64,000 nt of DNA, from NCBI RefSeq assembly GCF_002211305.1, contig NZ_LOKW01000025.1, forward strand, positions 248,001-312,000, in the 5' to 3' direction. The translations under genes were made by a program, and so were the position numbers. The notes beneath the pieces are model-generated. The model was not told where the DNA came from. It saw nothing but the letters and a program-made list of their open reading frames with translations, and did not search any database. This DNA is from Rhizobium sp. R634. Its GTDB lineage: Bacteria > Pseudomonadota > Alphaproteobacteria > Rhizobiales > Rhizobiaceae. Positions 36,446-44,760 of the stretch are shown one piece after another; the first letter of the stretch is position 1, and each line of letters opens with the position of its first letter.

Positions 36446-37149
36446 GCGAATGCCGCCTCGCTGTGGCGGGCGGCGCTGTCGCCTTCGATCCTGCCGGAGC
36501 GAACGCGGATCTGGCGCGAGCAGCGGTTTGCCAGCGACACGTCATGGGTGACGAGAAGCAGGGTCATGCCGCGCTCGGCCTGCTTGGCAAACAGCAGGTC
36601 GGCGATCTGGCGGCCGGTCTCGGTGTCGAGATTTCCTGTGGGTTCGTCGGCGATCAGCAGAGCGGGCGAGGGGGCGAGCGCCCTGGCGATCGCTACGCGC
36701 TGCTGTTCGCCGCCGGAAAGCTGGCCGGGATAATGGTTCAGCCGCTGCCCGAGGCCGACCGAATTCAGCTCGCGATGGGCGATGTCGAAGGCATTGGGAA
36801 CATTGGCAAGTTCCAGCGGCACGGCGACGTTTTCCAGCGCCGTCATGTTGGCGATCAGGTGGAAGGACTGGAAGACGATGCCGATATTGCGGCCGCGGAA
36901 ATCGGCGACCTGATCCTCGCTCAGGCTGTGGAGCGGCGTGTCGTTGATGTTGATTTCGCCGCTATCGAGCTTCTCCAGCCCGGCAAGCACCATCAGCAGG
37001 GTCGACTTGCCGGACCCGGAAGGGCCGACGATGCCGACGGATTCGCCTGCTGCTATATCGAGATCGATACCCTTCAGCACATGGACGGAGGCCGCGGCGC
37101 TGCCAAGGGTCAGATCGGCGCTCTTCAACTCGATGATGGTTTTTGCCAA
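36442..37149 (-). CDS. ABC transporter ATP-binding protein, YbbA/LolD family
   Basis: A 235-residue ATPase with Walker A GPSGSGKSTLL, Q-loop FQSFHLIANMTALENV, signature LSGGEQQRVAIARAL, Walker B LLIADEPTGNLD and switch LLVTHD. It starts at TTG (37149, MAKTIIELK), with no ATG giving a sensible N-terminus and an AGGG stretch about ten bases upstream. It is followed in overlap by the YbbP permease and is divergent from the TesA-like esterase. I recall the ybbAP-tesA arrangement as conserved in many proteobacteria and suggesting a lipid-related job. Confidence 0.92.
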   Translation of the reverse strand: MAKTIIELKSADLTLGSAAASVHVLKGIDLDIAAGESVGIVGPSGSGKSTLLMVLAGLEKLDSGEININDTPLHSLSEDQVADFRGRNIGIVFQSFHLIANMTALENVAVPLELANVPNAFDIAHRELNSVGLGQRLNHYPGQLSGGEQQRVAIARALAPSPALLIADEPTGNLDTETGRQIADLLFAKQAERGMTLLLVTHDVSLANRCSRQIRVRSGRIEGDSAARHSEAAFA

Positions 37150-37221
37150 CGGAAATCGCCCTATATAAGCCCGTAATCAAATTGCCGCATAACGGCACCC
37201 CGCCAATCTAGGGAAAGCAGG

Positions 37222-37866
37222 ATGAGATTTAAAGTTGCCGTCCTTCAATTCACCGTCATTGCGCTTTCACTGATCTTTGCCGGCGGCGCCAATGCGCGGA
37301 CGATCAATCTCGTCGGATTTGGGGACAGCCTGATGGCAGGTTATCAGCTGCCGCCCGGCGACGGCTTTCCCGAAAAGCTGCAGGCGGCTCTGAAAGCGAA
37401 GGGGCTCGACGTTGCCATCACCAATGCCGGCGTCTCGGGCGACACGACGACCGGCGGCCTCGCCCGCATCGACTGGTCGGTGCCAGACGGCACCGACGGC
37501 GTCATCCTGGAACTCGGCGCCAACGATGCGCTGCGCGGCATCCCGCCCGAAGAGAGCGAGAAGAATCTCGACCAGATGATAACGCGGCTCAAGGAACGCG
37601 GCATTGCCGTGCTCCTCGTCGGTATGATGGCGCCGCCCAACATGGGCGCGGATTATGCCGAACGCTTCAATCCGATTTACCGGAAACTTTCGGAGAAACA
37701 CGGAGTTCGGCTTTATGCCTTCTTCCTTGACGGTGTGGTGCTCGATGCGGGGCTCAAACTCGGCGACGGCATGCATCCGAATGCGAAGGGCGTGGATGTC
37801 ATGGTTCAGAAGATGGAAGCCGATGTCACAAATTTCGTCGGGACGATTTCTTCTGTGAAGAAATAG
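37222..37866 (+). CDS. GDSL-family arylesterase / lysophospholipase (TesA-like)
   Basis: A 214-residue SGNH hydrolase with a signal peptide (about 1-26, ending GGANA), so periplasmic. The blocks are GFGDSLMAGYQ with nucleophile S36, the Gly in NAGVSGDTTTGG, LELGANDALRG with Asn, and DGMHPNAKG with the catalytic Asp and His. It hydrolyses aryl esters, lysophospholipids or acyl-CoAs in relatives. Divergent from the YbbAP ABC genes across a 72-base region. Confidence 0.93.
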   Translation: MRFKVAVLQFTVIALSLIFAGGANARTINLVGFGDSLMAGYQLPPGDGFPEKLQAALKAKGLDVAITNAGVSGDTTTGGLARIDWSVPDGTDGVILELGANDALRGIPPEESEKNLDQMITRLKERGIAVLLVGMMAPPNMGADYAERFNPIYRKLSEKHGVRLYAFFLDGVVLDAGLKLGDGMHPNAKGVDVMVQKMEADVTNFVGTISSVKK

Positions 37867-37934
37867 GGGCTTGCGCGGTCATTGATTGCGTGATTCCGTG
37901 TAAGCACCTGCAAAAGATTCGGGGAGTGCTCGTT

Positions 37935-38528
37935 ATGCCGAGACTGTTTACCGCCCTCGAAATTCCGCGCAATGCGGCAATGAGCCTTTCATTGCTGCGC
38001 GGTGGCCTCCCCGGAGCACGATGGATCGATGTGGAGAATTACCACATCACGCTGCGCTTCATCGGTGATGTCGACGGCCGCACGGCCGATGAAATCGTCG
38101 AACGGCTCGACCGGATCGACCGGCCAGAATTCCAGTTCCGCCTCGAAGGCATCGGTTCCTTCGGCTCGAAGAAGCCGCATTCGGTCTGGGCCGGCGTTTC
38201 GCAATCGCCTGAGATGTACGCCCTGCAGGGTGAGATCGAGCGCATCTGCCAGCGCATCGGGTTGCCGCCGGACCCCCGCAAATTCACCCCGCATGTGACG
38301 CTCGCAAGGCTCAAATCCTCGCGGCTCGACGATGTCGTGCAATATCTGGCCGGACGCGGCAATTTCCATACTGCGACCTTCACGGCGCCGCGCTTCGTGC
38401 TGCTGTCGTCGCGCGAATCGGTCGGCGGCGGCCCTTACCTCACCGAGGAAGTGTTCCCGCTGCACGAGGCGCGCTCGACGCCGAGCGTCTCGAGCAGGCT
38501 GCTGCAGCCGGTCAAGAGCCTGGTGTAG
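37935..38528 (+). CDS. thpR: RNA 2',3'-cyclic phosphodiesterase (2H family)
   Basis: A 197-residue 2H phosphoesterase. Both HxT motifs are visible: HITLRFIG (about residue 36) and HVTLARLK (about 118). Family enzymes hydrolyse 2',3'-cyclic phosphate ends of RNA; the physiological substrate is not settled. GGGGAG lies before the ATG at 37935 (MPRLFTALEIP), preferred over a start at 37890. Its last 94 bases overlap the 3' end of the phosphatase gene on the other strand. Confidence 0.93.
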   Translation: MPRLFTALEIPRNAAMSLSLLRGGLPGARWIDVENYHITLRFIGDVDGRTADEIVERLDRIDRPEFQFRLEGIGSFGSKKPHSVWAGVSQSPEMYALQGEIERICQRIGLPPDPRKFTPHVTLARLKSSRLDDVVQYLAGRGNFHTATFTAPRFVLLSSRESVGGGPYLTEEVFPLHEARSTPSVSSRLLQPVKSLV

Positions 38529-38935
38529 ACCAGCTCGAAACCATCAGCGCCGCCATAATAGGGATCGGGAATATCCTCTCCCGTTGTAAGTGCGGCATCG
38601 CCGAAGAGCCGGATATTGGCCTCGGGCGGCGCGACCTTGCCGAGCGCCGCCAGATTGTCGCGGTCCATGGCGAGGATCAGATCGAAACTGTCGAAATCAC
38701 TTGGCCGGATGCGGCGAGCGCGCTGTCCTGATATGTCGACGCCGTGGCTTTTCGCGATGGCGATCGAACGGCGATCGGGTTGCGCGCCTTCATGCCAGCC
38801 GCCGGTGCCGGCGGAATCGATCGTGAAATGGCCGGCCAGGCCCGCCTCGGCGACCAGATGGCGAAAAATTCCCTCGGCGAGCGGAGAACGGCATATATTG
38901 CCCATGCAAACGAAGAGGATGCTGATGCGTTTCAT
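38435..38935 (-). CDS. Low-molecular-weight protein tyrosine phosphatase
   Basis: A 166-residue phosphatase. The P-loop CMGNICRS at residues 10-17 carries nucleophile C10 and R16, and the general-acid Asp is in IPDPYYGG near residue 128. ISGQRARRI is also typical. The last 30 or so residues are coded opposite the 3' end of thpR. Members dephosphorylate tyrosine kinases in polysaccharide export or arsenate; no such gene is adjacent, so the target is open. Confidence 0.93.
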   Translation of the reverse strand: MKRISILFVCMGNICRSPLAEGIFRHLVAEAGLAGHFTIDSAGTGGWHEGAQPDRRSIAIAKSHGVDISGQRARRIRPSDFDSFDLILAMDRDNLAALGKVAPPEANIRLFGDAALTTGEDIPDPYYGGADGFELVYTRLLTGCSSLLETLGVERASCSGNTSSVR

Positions 38936-38970
38936 CGGTAGGCCTGTCGGATAGATAAGAGGACCATGGC

Positions 38971-39276
38971 ATGAAACGGGAAAGACTGGAACGGGCGGCG
39001 GCAGAGGCAGAACTAAGGGCGCTTCCGGGCTGGACGCTCAATGACGCCGCCTCCTCCATATCGAAAACGTTCAAGTTTTCGAATTTCATCGACGCCTTCG
39101 GTTTCATGACGGAGGCCGCGATCACGGCCGAGAAACTCAACCACCATCCCGAATGGTTCAACGTCTATTCCAAGGTGGATGTGACGCTGAACACGCACGA
39201 CGCCGGCGGACTGACGGAACTGGATTTCAAGCTCGCCACAGCGATGGAAAAGGCGGCCGCGCGACGCGCCGGCTGA
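38971..39276 (+). CDS. phhB: Pterin-4a-carbinolamine dehydratase
   Basis: A 101-residue PCD/DCoH-family dehydratase that recycles the pterin cofactor of aromatic amino-acid hydroxylases. The active-site pattern EKLNHHPEWFNVYSKVDVTLNTHDAGGLTELD is intact, and the early LPGWTL is typical. GAGGA lies before the ATG. No phenylalanine hydroxylase is in the window, so it may serve another pterin enzyme. Confidence 0.93.
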   Translation: MKRERLERAAAEAELRALPGWTLNDAASSISKTFKFSNFIDAFGFMTEAAITAEKLNHHPEWFNVYSKVDVTLNTHDAGGLTELDFKLATAMEKAAARRAG

Positions 39277-39342
39277 AGGCGTACCGATTGAAAGCGGAAC
39301 CGCCATCACCATATGTTCGCTGGGACGGAAAGGGAATCAGGG

Positions 39343-39735
39343 ATGGACGACGTCAAATTCGGGGAAATCCTGCTGCCGGGCGACGAAGATACGCAGAGCC
39401 GACGGGAGAAGACGGTGCGGCAGAAATTCTGGCCGACCTTCCGGCGGGCGGTGCGGCAGATTCCGTTTTCGCGCGATGTCGTCGCCGGTTTTTACTGCGC
39501 GCTCGATCCGCAGACGCCGACCAAGGTGCGGGGCGTGCTGCTCGCAGCTCTCGCCTACTTCGTCATGCCGGTCGATATCGTCCCGGATATTTTCGCCGTC
39601 ATCGGCTTTTCGGATGACATCGCCGTGCTCTCGGCCGCCTTCGCCATGGTGCGCGGCAATATCCGGCCGCGCCACTATGAATCGGCCGACCGTGTTCTTG
39701 CCGATGGGCCTGATGAAGCGATGAAGACGATCTGA
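39343..39735 (+). CDS. YkvA-like DUF1232 membrane protein
   Basis: A 130-residue protein whose DUF1232 core (about 55-100) reads DPQTPTKVRGVLLAALAYFVMPVDIVPDIFAVIGFSDDIAVL, a helical hairpin likely in the membrane, with the typical PxDxxPD motif. The rest is basic and cytoplasmic. I chose ATG 39343 (MDDVKFGE), which has GGGAATCAGGG upstream. It follows phhB by 66 bases, perhaps in the same transcript. Function unknown. Confidence 0.88.
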   Translation: MDDVKFGEILLPGDEDTQSRREKTVRQKFWPTFRRAVRQIPFSRDVVAGFYCALDPQTPTKVRGVLLAALAYFVMPVDIVPDIFAVIGFSDDIAVLSAAFAMVRGNIRPRHYESADRVLADGPDEAMKTI

Positions 39736-39785
39736 CGTACGCCGCGGCCTTTCAGATTCGCTGCTGTGCTTTGGGTCTTTTTTAC

Positions 39786-39829
39786 GCGTGTCGTTATCGC
39801 AAAACCGCGCCCACTTTTGGGCGACACGC
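39786..39829. repeat. Palindromic element next to the ECF sigma gene stop
   Basis: GCGTGTCG (39786-39793) and CGACACGC (39822-39829) are outer arms, with a nested CGCCCA-CTT-TTGGGCG stem and the string CGCAAAACCGC between. The element abuts the stop codon of the sigma factor gene at 39831. It resembles other dispersed rhizobial palindromes. The nested stem followed on the minus strand by AAAAGACCC-type A/T runs may also terminate transcription. Confidence 0.5.
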
Positions 39830-39830
39830 T

Positions 39831-40391
39831 TCAAGCGTTCTCCTGCTCCAACACCTTGCGAAGCTTGGCGAAAGCAAGCCGGATACGCGATTTCACCGTG
39901 CCGAGCGGCAGCCCGGTCGCCTCGGCGATCTCGGAATGCGATTGGCCGAGGAAGAAGGCGGCGCGCAGCATGTCGCGCTGCTCTTCCGGCAGTTGGCCGA
40001 CGGCGGCGCGTATCTTGGCGTCACGGTCGTCATTGGCGATTATTTCGTCCGCGCCGATCCCGGCCGGCGGCTGCAGGGTCGGATCGGTTTCGTCGAAGAC
40101 GCGGATGCTGGTGCGGCGCTGCAGATCGATCCGGCGGTTGCGGGCGATTCGGAAAAGCCAGGTCGAAAGCGAAGATCGCGTCGCGTCGTAGAGGTGAGCC
40201 TTGTGCCAGAGCACGATCATGATCTCCTGAACCAGTTCCTCGGCCTCGCCTGCCGTCATTCTCTGGCGCATCAGCCAGGCCTTCAGGCGGGGCGCGAAAT
40301 AGTCGAACAGGACGGAAAAGGCCTGCTGGTCGCGGTTGTCCGCGACGGCCTTCGCGAGGGCAGCGAAACGCTGTCTTTCCTCGGCATCCAT
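39831..40391 (-). CDS. ECF-family RNA polymerase sigma factor
   Basis: A 186-residue sigma factor with region 2 (FDYFAPRLKAWLMRQRMTAGEAEELVQEIMIVLWHKAHLYD, RSSLSTWLFRIARNRRIDLQRR) and region 4 (LPEEQRDMLRAAFFLGQSHSEIAEATGLPLGTVKSRIRLAFAKLRK). GAGAGGAC precedes the ATG. The form resembles the group that pairs with ChrR/TspO-type zinc anti-sigma factors, but no anti-sigma gene lies downstream. A palindromic element follows the stop. It is divergent from the IalB-like gene. Confidence 0.93.
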   Translation of the reverse strand: MDAEERQRFAALAKAVADNRDQQAFSVLFDYFAPRLKAWLMRQRMTAGEAEELVQEIMIVLWHKAHLYDATRSSLSTWLFRIARNRRIDLQRRTSIRVFDETDPTLQPPAGIGADEIIANDDRDAKIRAAVGQLPEEQRDMLRAAFFLGQSHSEIAEATGLPLGTVKSRIRLAFAKLRKVLEQENA

Positions 40392-40727
40392 GTCCTCTCA
40401 CGAGCCCCCTGCGGCGAAAATTTTGTCCCGAATTTCCAAGTGTTAATGAGGTACAACGGAATTGAGAAAGGTCAAACTCTTGCCTGAATCTTTGTGTCTT
40501 AAATTCAGCCGAACGCACGGCGGGTGTCATCAGGACATGGTGTCACGAACGAGACCGTCAAAGGGGCGAAAGTTGATACCCGAGCTGAAATGACACAGGC
40601 CAATACAAATTGCAGCTATTGTTGACCATTTGGTAACCTGAATTAAGTCAAAATAAAGCAGATCGTGATTATGCGGCGCCCGCTATGATCGCTTCGGGCC
40701 TTGAATCGCAAGAACCGGCAGGAATCC
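40392..40727. other. 336-base divergent intergenic region (ECF sigma / IalB)
   Basis: Contains two direct GGTGTCA copies 16 bases apart (40523-40529, 40539-40545) and an inverted TGACAC at 40591-40596, with AT-rich sequence near 40600-40680. No ORF of credible coding character. Promoters for both flanking genes must be here; I could not define boxes reliably. Confidence 0.4.
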
Positions 40728-41237
40728 ATGTTTGTAAAAAGTATCGTATCCGCCCTCGCACTCACCCTTGGTATGGCCGGAGTGGCGGCAGCGCAGCAGG
40801 CCGCGCCGAACCGCATCCAGCAGTTCCAGGCCTGGGGTGCTTATTCCTACAAGTCAGGCAACAGCACCGTCTGCTACGTGCTGTCCGTTCCGACGGCAAA
40901 GCAGCCGGCAAGCGTCGATCACGGCGACAATTTCTTCATCGTCTCGCAGCGTCCAGGCCAGAACATCTCCTACGAGCCGCAGGCGATGATGGGCTATACG
41001 GTGAAGGAAAATTCGAAGATCAACGTCGTCATCGACAACAAGACCTTCGTGATGTTCACCAAGGACAAGGCTGGCTGGGTCGAGAACGCGGCACAGGAGC
41101 CGGCGCTCGTCGCCGCGATGAAGACCGGTCACTCGATGACGGTGAACGCCACTTCGCGCAAGGGCACGGGCACCTCCTACAGCTATTCGCTCTCGGGCAT
41201 TTCGGCTGCGCTGAAGCAGATCGAAACCTGCAAGTAA
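40728..41237 (+). CDS. IalB-family invasion-associated secreted protein
   Basis: A 169-residue periplasmic protein with a signal peptide (about 1-23, VSALALTLGMAGVAAAQQ). The IalB-like body includes FQAWGAYSYKSGNSTVCYVLSVP (about 34-56), KINVVIDNKTFVMFTKDKAGWVE and the final SLSGISAALKQIETC, with two Cys that could pair. The family was named for Bartonella invasion locus B; in rhizobia the role is unknown. AGGAA precedes the ATG. A strong terminator follows. Confidence 0.88.
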   Translation: MFVKSIVSALALTLGMAGVAAAQQAAPNRIQQFQAWGAYSYKSGNSTVCYVLSVPTAKQPASVDHGDNFFIVSQRPGQNISYEPQAMMGYTVKENSKINVVIDNKTFVMFTKDKAGWVENAAQEPALVAAMKTGHSMTVNATSRKGTGTSYSYSLSGISAALKQIETCK

Positions 41238-41262
41238 GCGACATCTCGTCTGAGAAGTTTCA

Positions 41263-41287
41263 GAGGGCCGGCCTTGCGCCGGCCCTC
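41263..41287 (+). terminator. Terminator of the IalB-like gene
   Basis: GAGGGCCGGC (41263-41272), CTTGC loop, GCCGGCCCTC (41278-41287). A strong stem with a modest T content after it. A second inverted repeat (GCGCGGGC/GCCCGCGC, 41309-41338) follows before rlmN. Confidence 0.75.
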
Positions 41288-41477
41288 ATCATTTCTATCT
41301 CTAGTGACGCGCGGGCAAAATGATGCTAAAGCCCGCGCCAACAGCGGACAGATCGCGATATCAGTCGCCGTTCCGCCATTCAATTTCTGCCAATGTGCCG
41401 TCATGCGCCCCACGTCTTCCGGCTTAGCCCTGAGGTCCGCGGCTTGCGGAACGGTTACGTGTTCGAATTCGGGATGA

Positions 41478-42713
41478 ATGCCTATGTCCGTCATGGATGC
41501 GATCGTTGTCACCAAGCCTGAGACGCCGCGCGCCTCTTCCGGCGTCGAGAAGCCGTCCCTGATCGGGCTTTCCCGCGAGGAGATGGCGGCGGCGCTCAGG
41601 GAAAAGGGCGTGGCCGAGAAGCAGATCAAGATGCGCGTCGCGCAGCTCTGGAACTGGATCTATGTGCGCGGCGTCTCCGATTTCGATCACATGACGAATG
41701 TCGCCAAGGACATGCGTGAAATGCTGAAGCAGCATTTCACCATTGCGCGTCCTGAGATCGTCGAGGAGCAGGTTTCCAACGACGGCACCCGCAAATGGCT
41801 GCTGCGCTTTCCTGCGCGGGGCGCAGGCCGCCCGGTCGAGATCGAAGCCGTCTACATTCCGGAAGAGGGCCGTGGGACGCTCTGCATTTCCAGCCAGGTC
41901 GGCTGCACGCTCACCTGTTCCTTCTGTCACACCGGCACGCAGCGGCTGGTGCGCAACCTGACGGCGGAGGAAATCCTGTCGCAGCTGTTGCTCGCCCGCG
42001 ACCGGCTCGGCGACTTCCCCGATCGCGAAGCGCCGCAGGGCACGATCATGCCGGCCGAAGGCCGCAAGGTCAGCAATATCGTGATGATGGGCATGGGCGA
42101 GCCGCTCTATAATTTCGATGCGGTCAAGCAGGCGCTGCTGATCGCCACCGATGGCGACGGCCTGTCGCTGTCCAAGCGCCGCGTGACGCTGTCCACCTCG
42201 GGCGTCGTGCCGGAGATCTTCCGCACCGGCGAGGAGATTGGCGTGATGCTGGCGATCTCGCTGCATGCGGTGCGCGACGACCTGCGCGACATTCTGGTGC
42301 CGATCAACAAGAAGTATCCGCTGAAGGAACTGATCGATGCCTGCAAGGCCTATCCCGGCCTTTCCAATGCGCGACGCATCACCTTCGAATATGTGATGCT
42401 GAAGGATGTCAACGACAGCCTGGAAGATGCCAAGGGGCTGATCAAGCTCCTGAAAGGCGTGCCGGCTAAGATAAACCTTATTCCGTTCAATCCCTGGCCC
42501 GGCACCAACTATCAGTGTTCCGACTGGGAGCAGATCGAGAAGTTCGCCGATTTCATCAATTCGGCGGGTTACGCTTCGCCGATCCGTACGCCGCGCGGCC
42601 GCGACATTCTTGCCGCCTGTGGCCAGCTGAAATCCGAATCCGAACGCATGCGCAAGACCGAGCGCCTGGCCTTCGAGGCGATGATGATCGCCAATCACGG
42701 CGCCGACGACTGA
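41478..42713 (+). CDS. rlmN: 23S rRNA/tRNA adenine-C2 methyltransferase RlmN
   Basis: A 411-residue radical-SAM enzyme that methylates A2503 of 23S rRNA and A37 of tRNAs. The SAM cluster motif is CTLTCSFCHTG (CxxxCxxC), with GMGEPL and SLHAVRDDLRD downstream. The resolving Cys near the C-terminus is in RDILAACGQL, and the N-terminal HhH-like region (about 40-110) is present. I list the ATG at 41478; the ATG at 41484 two codons later has better spacing to GGGA and is possible. Confidence 0.95.
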   Translation: MPMSVMDAIVVTKPETPRASSGVEKPSLIGLSREEMAAALREKGVAEKQIKMRVAQLWNWIYVRGVSDFDHMTNVAKDMREMLKQHFTIARPEIVEEQVSNDGTRKWLLRFPARGAGRPVEIEAVYIPEEGRGTLCISSQVGCTLTCSFCHTGTQRLVRNLTAEEILSQLLLARDRLGDFPDREAPQGTIMPAEGRKVSNIVMMGMGEPLYNFDAVKQALLIATDGDGLSLSKRRVTLSTSGVVPEIFRTGEEIGVMLAISLHAVRDDLRDILVPINKKYPLKELIDACKAYPGLSNARRITFEYVMLKDVNDSLEDAKGLIKLLKGVPAKINLIPFNPWPGTNYQCSDWEQIEKFADFINSAGYASPIRTPRGRDILAACGQLKSESERMRKTERLAFEAMMIANHGADD

Positions 42714-42806
42714 TCAGCAAGTTTGATCCACGCTACAATTCTCCTGCATTGATTTAAGCATGCGCTTTTCCTAATAGTGCCGCCAAAATCAATCAGGAGG
42801 ACACCC

Positions 42807-43760
42807 ATGCGCCCGATTCTGCTCGCTCTTGCCGCCACTTTAGCGCTTTCCCTGCCCGCCAAAGCCGATAACGTGACCGTTGCCGTAACGGCCATCGTCG
42901 AGCATCCGGCGCTGGATGCCGCCCGCAAGGGCGTTCTCGATGTGCTGACGGCCGCCGGTTACAAGGAAGGCGAGAACCTGAAATTCGTGTTCGAATCGGC
43001 GCAGGGCAATCCCGCGACGGCAGCCCAGATCGCCCGCCAGTTTGCCGGCGACGAGCCGAATGTCATCGTGCCGATCTCCACGCCGTCGGCCCAAGCCGTC
43101 GTCTCCGCAACGCGCGACATTCCCGTCGTCTTCACGGCCGTCTCTGATCCGCTTGGCGCCCAGCTCGTCAAGAACATGGGCAAGCCCGGCGGCAACGTCA
43201 CCGGCCTTTCCGATATGTCGCCGGTCGCCGAGCACCTGGCGCTGATCAAGGAAATCCTGCCTGACGTGAAGACGATCGGCTATCTCTACAATTCAGGTGA
43301 GGCGAATTCGGTTTCGCTGCTGGCCGTGCTGAAGACCGAAGCCGAAAAGGCCGGCCTGACGGTTGTGGAATCGGCTGCCACCAAGTCGGCCGAAGTTCAG
43401 GGTGCGGCCCGCGCCCTCGTCGGCCGCGCCGATGCGATCTACATTCCGACCGACAATACGATCATCTCGGCGCTCGAAGGCGCCGTCGCGGTCGCCGAGG
43501 AGAGCAAGCTGCCGCTCTTCACCGCCGATACGGATTCGGTTTCGCGTGGTTCGGTCGCTGCCCTCGGCTTCAATTACTATGATGTCGGCAAGCAGACGGG
43601 CGAAATCGTCGTGCGCGTGCTGAAGGGTGAAAACCCTGGCGATATCGCGGTCAAGACCGCCGCCGGCAGCGATCTCGTCGTCAACAAGGCTGCTGCGGCA
43701 AAGATGGGCGTTACCCTGCCTGAGAGCGTGCTTTCGCGCGCCAACAAGGTCATCGAATAG
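42807..43760 (+). CDS. ABC transporter substrate-binding protein (TrpX/ABC_sub_bind family)
   Basis: A 317-residue periplasmic binding protein with a signal peptide (about 1-21, ALAATLALSLPAKA). The body has VTAIVEHPALDAARKGVLDVL, VIVPISTPSAQAVV, IPVVFTAVSDPLGAQLV and YIPTDNTIISALEG, typical of ABC_sub_bind proteins that take up tryptophan, tyrosine or similar ligands. AGGAGG lies seven bases before the ATG. First gene of a three-gene operon with a permease and an ATPase. Ligand not fixed. Confidence 0.9.
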   Translation: MRPILLALAATLALSLPAKADNVTVAVTAIVEHPALDAARKGVLDVLTAAGYKEGENLKFVFESAQGNPATAAQIARQFAGDEPNVIVPISTPSAQAVVSATRDIPVVFTAVSDPLGAQLVKNMGKPGGNVTGLSDMSPVAEHLALIKEILPDVKTIGYLYNSGEANSVSLLAVLKTEAEKAGLTVVESAATKSAEVQGAARALVGRADAIYIPTDNTIISALEGAVAVAEESKLPLFTADTDSVSRGSVAALGFNYYDVGKQTGEIVVRVLKGENPGDIAVKTAAGSDLVVNKAAAAKMGVTLPESVLSRANKVIE

Positions 43761-43881
43761 TCGGCCGCAGGTCCATCGACCATTCACATTCAGCCGCTCC
43801 CGTTTGCGCGGGGGCGGCTGAAGTATTACAAGGCTGCGGTTTCGCGACGGGCGGAACGGTAACAAAAAGGGGCTGAAAGCC

Positions 43882-44760
43882 TTGAGCCAAATCGCATTCT
43901 GGGGGGCCGTCGAGCTCGGCCTGGTCTATTCCTTCGTCGCTCTCGGCGTCTATCTCGCCTTCCGCGTCCTCGACTTTCCCGACTTGACGGTCGACGGTTC
44001 CTTTCCGCTCGGCGCGGCGGTGACCGCGGTGCTGATCATCGCCGGCGTCAATGCCTGGCTTGCGGCGCTGATTGCGATGGCGGCGGGTGCGGGCGCGGGC
44101 ATGGTGACGGCGCTGCTCAACGTGCGCTTCAAGATCCTCAACCTGCTCGCCTCGATCCTGACGATGATCGCGCTGTTTTCCGTCAATCTGAGGGTGATGG
44201 GCAAGCCCAATGTCGCCCTCATCAATGCCGATACGATGATCAGCCCGTTCTTCGGCCATGGCCTTCGCGATTTCTACGTGCGGCCGCTCTTTGTCGGCGT
44301 TCTCGTTGTCGTCGCGCTCATCCTGGTCTGGCGCTTCCTGGAAAGCGATGCCGGGCTTGCCATGCGCGCGACCGGCGCCAATGCACGGATGGCCCGTGCC
44401 CAGGGCGTCGATACCAGCCGGCAGATCTACCTCGGCATGGCGATCTCGAATGCGCTGGTGGCCTTCGGCGGCGCCTTGTTTGCCCAGACGAACGGCTTTG
44501 CCGACGTCACCTCGGGTGTCGGCACGATCGTCGTCGGTCTTGCCGCCGTCATCATCGGCGAGACGCTGCTCGGGCGTCGCGGCCTGTTGATCGCGCTCAT
44601 CGGCTGCGTGCTCGGCTCGATCCTCTATCGCATCGCGATCCAGCTGGCGCTGTCGAGCGACGTCATCGGCCTGCAGGCCTCCGACCTCAATTTCGTGACG
44701 GCGGTGCTGGTGACCTTCGCGCTCATTCTTCCCCGCCTTCGCAGAGGTGCCGCATCATGA
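43882..44760 (+). CDS. ABC transporter permease (BPD_transp_2 family)
   Basis: A 292-residue inner-membrane permease with about eight helices. Characteristic stretches are VELGLVYSFVALGVYLAFRVLDFPDLTVDGSF near the start and ESDAGLAMRATGANARMARAQGV (about 150-175), the ATPase-docking loop. It starts at TTG 43882, with AAGGGG upstream. Its stop overlaps the ATPase start as ATGA. It works with the preceding binding protein. Confidence 0.92.
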   Translation: MSQIAFWGAVELGLVYSFVALGVYLAFRVLDFPDLTVDGSFPLGAAVTAVLIIAGVNAWLAALIAMAAGAGAGMVTALLNVRFKILNLLASILTMIALFSVNLRVMGKPNVALINADTMISPFFGHGLRDFYVRPLFVGVLVVVALILVWRFLESDAGLAMRATGANARMARAQGVDTSRQIYLGMAISNALVAFGGALFAQTNGFADVTSGVGTIVVGLAAVIIGETLLGRRGLLIALIGCVLGSILYRIAIQLALSSDVIGLQASDLNFVTAVLVTFALILPRLRRGAAS

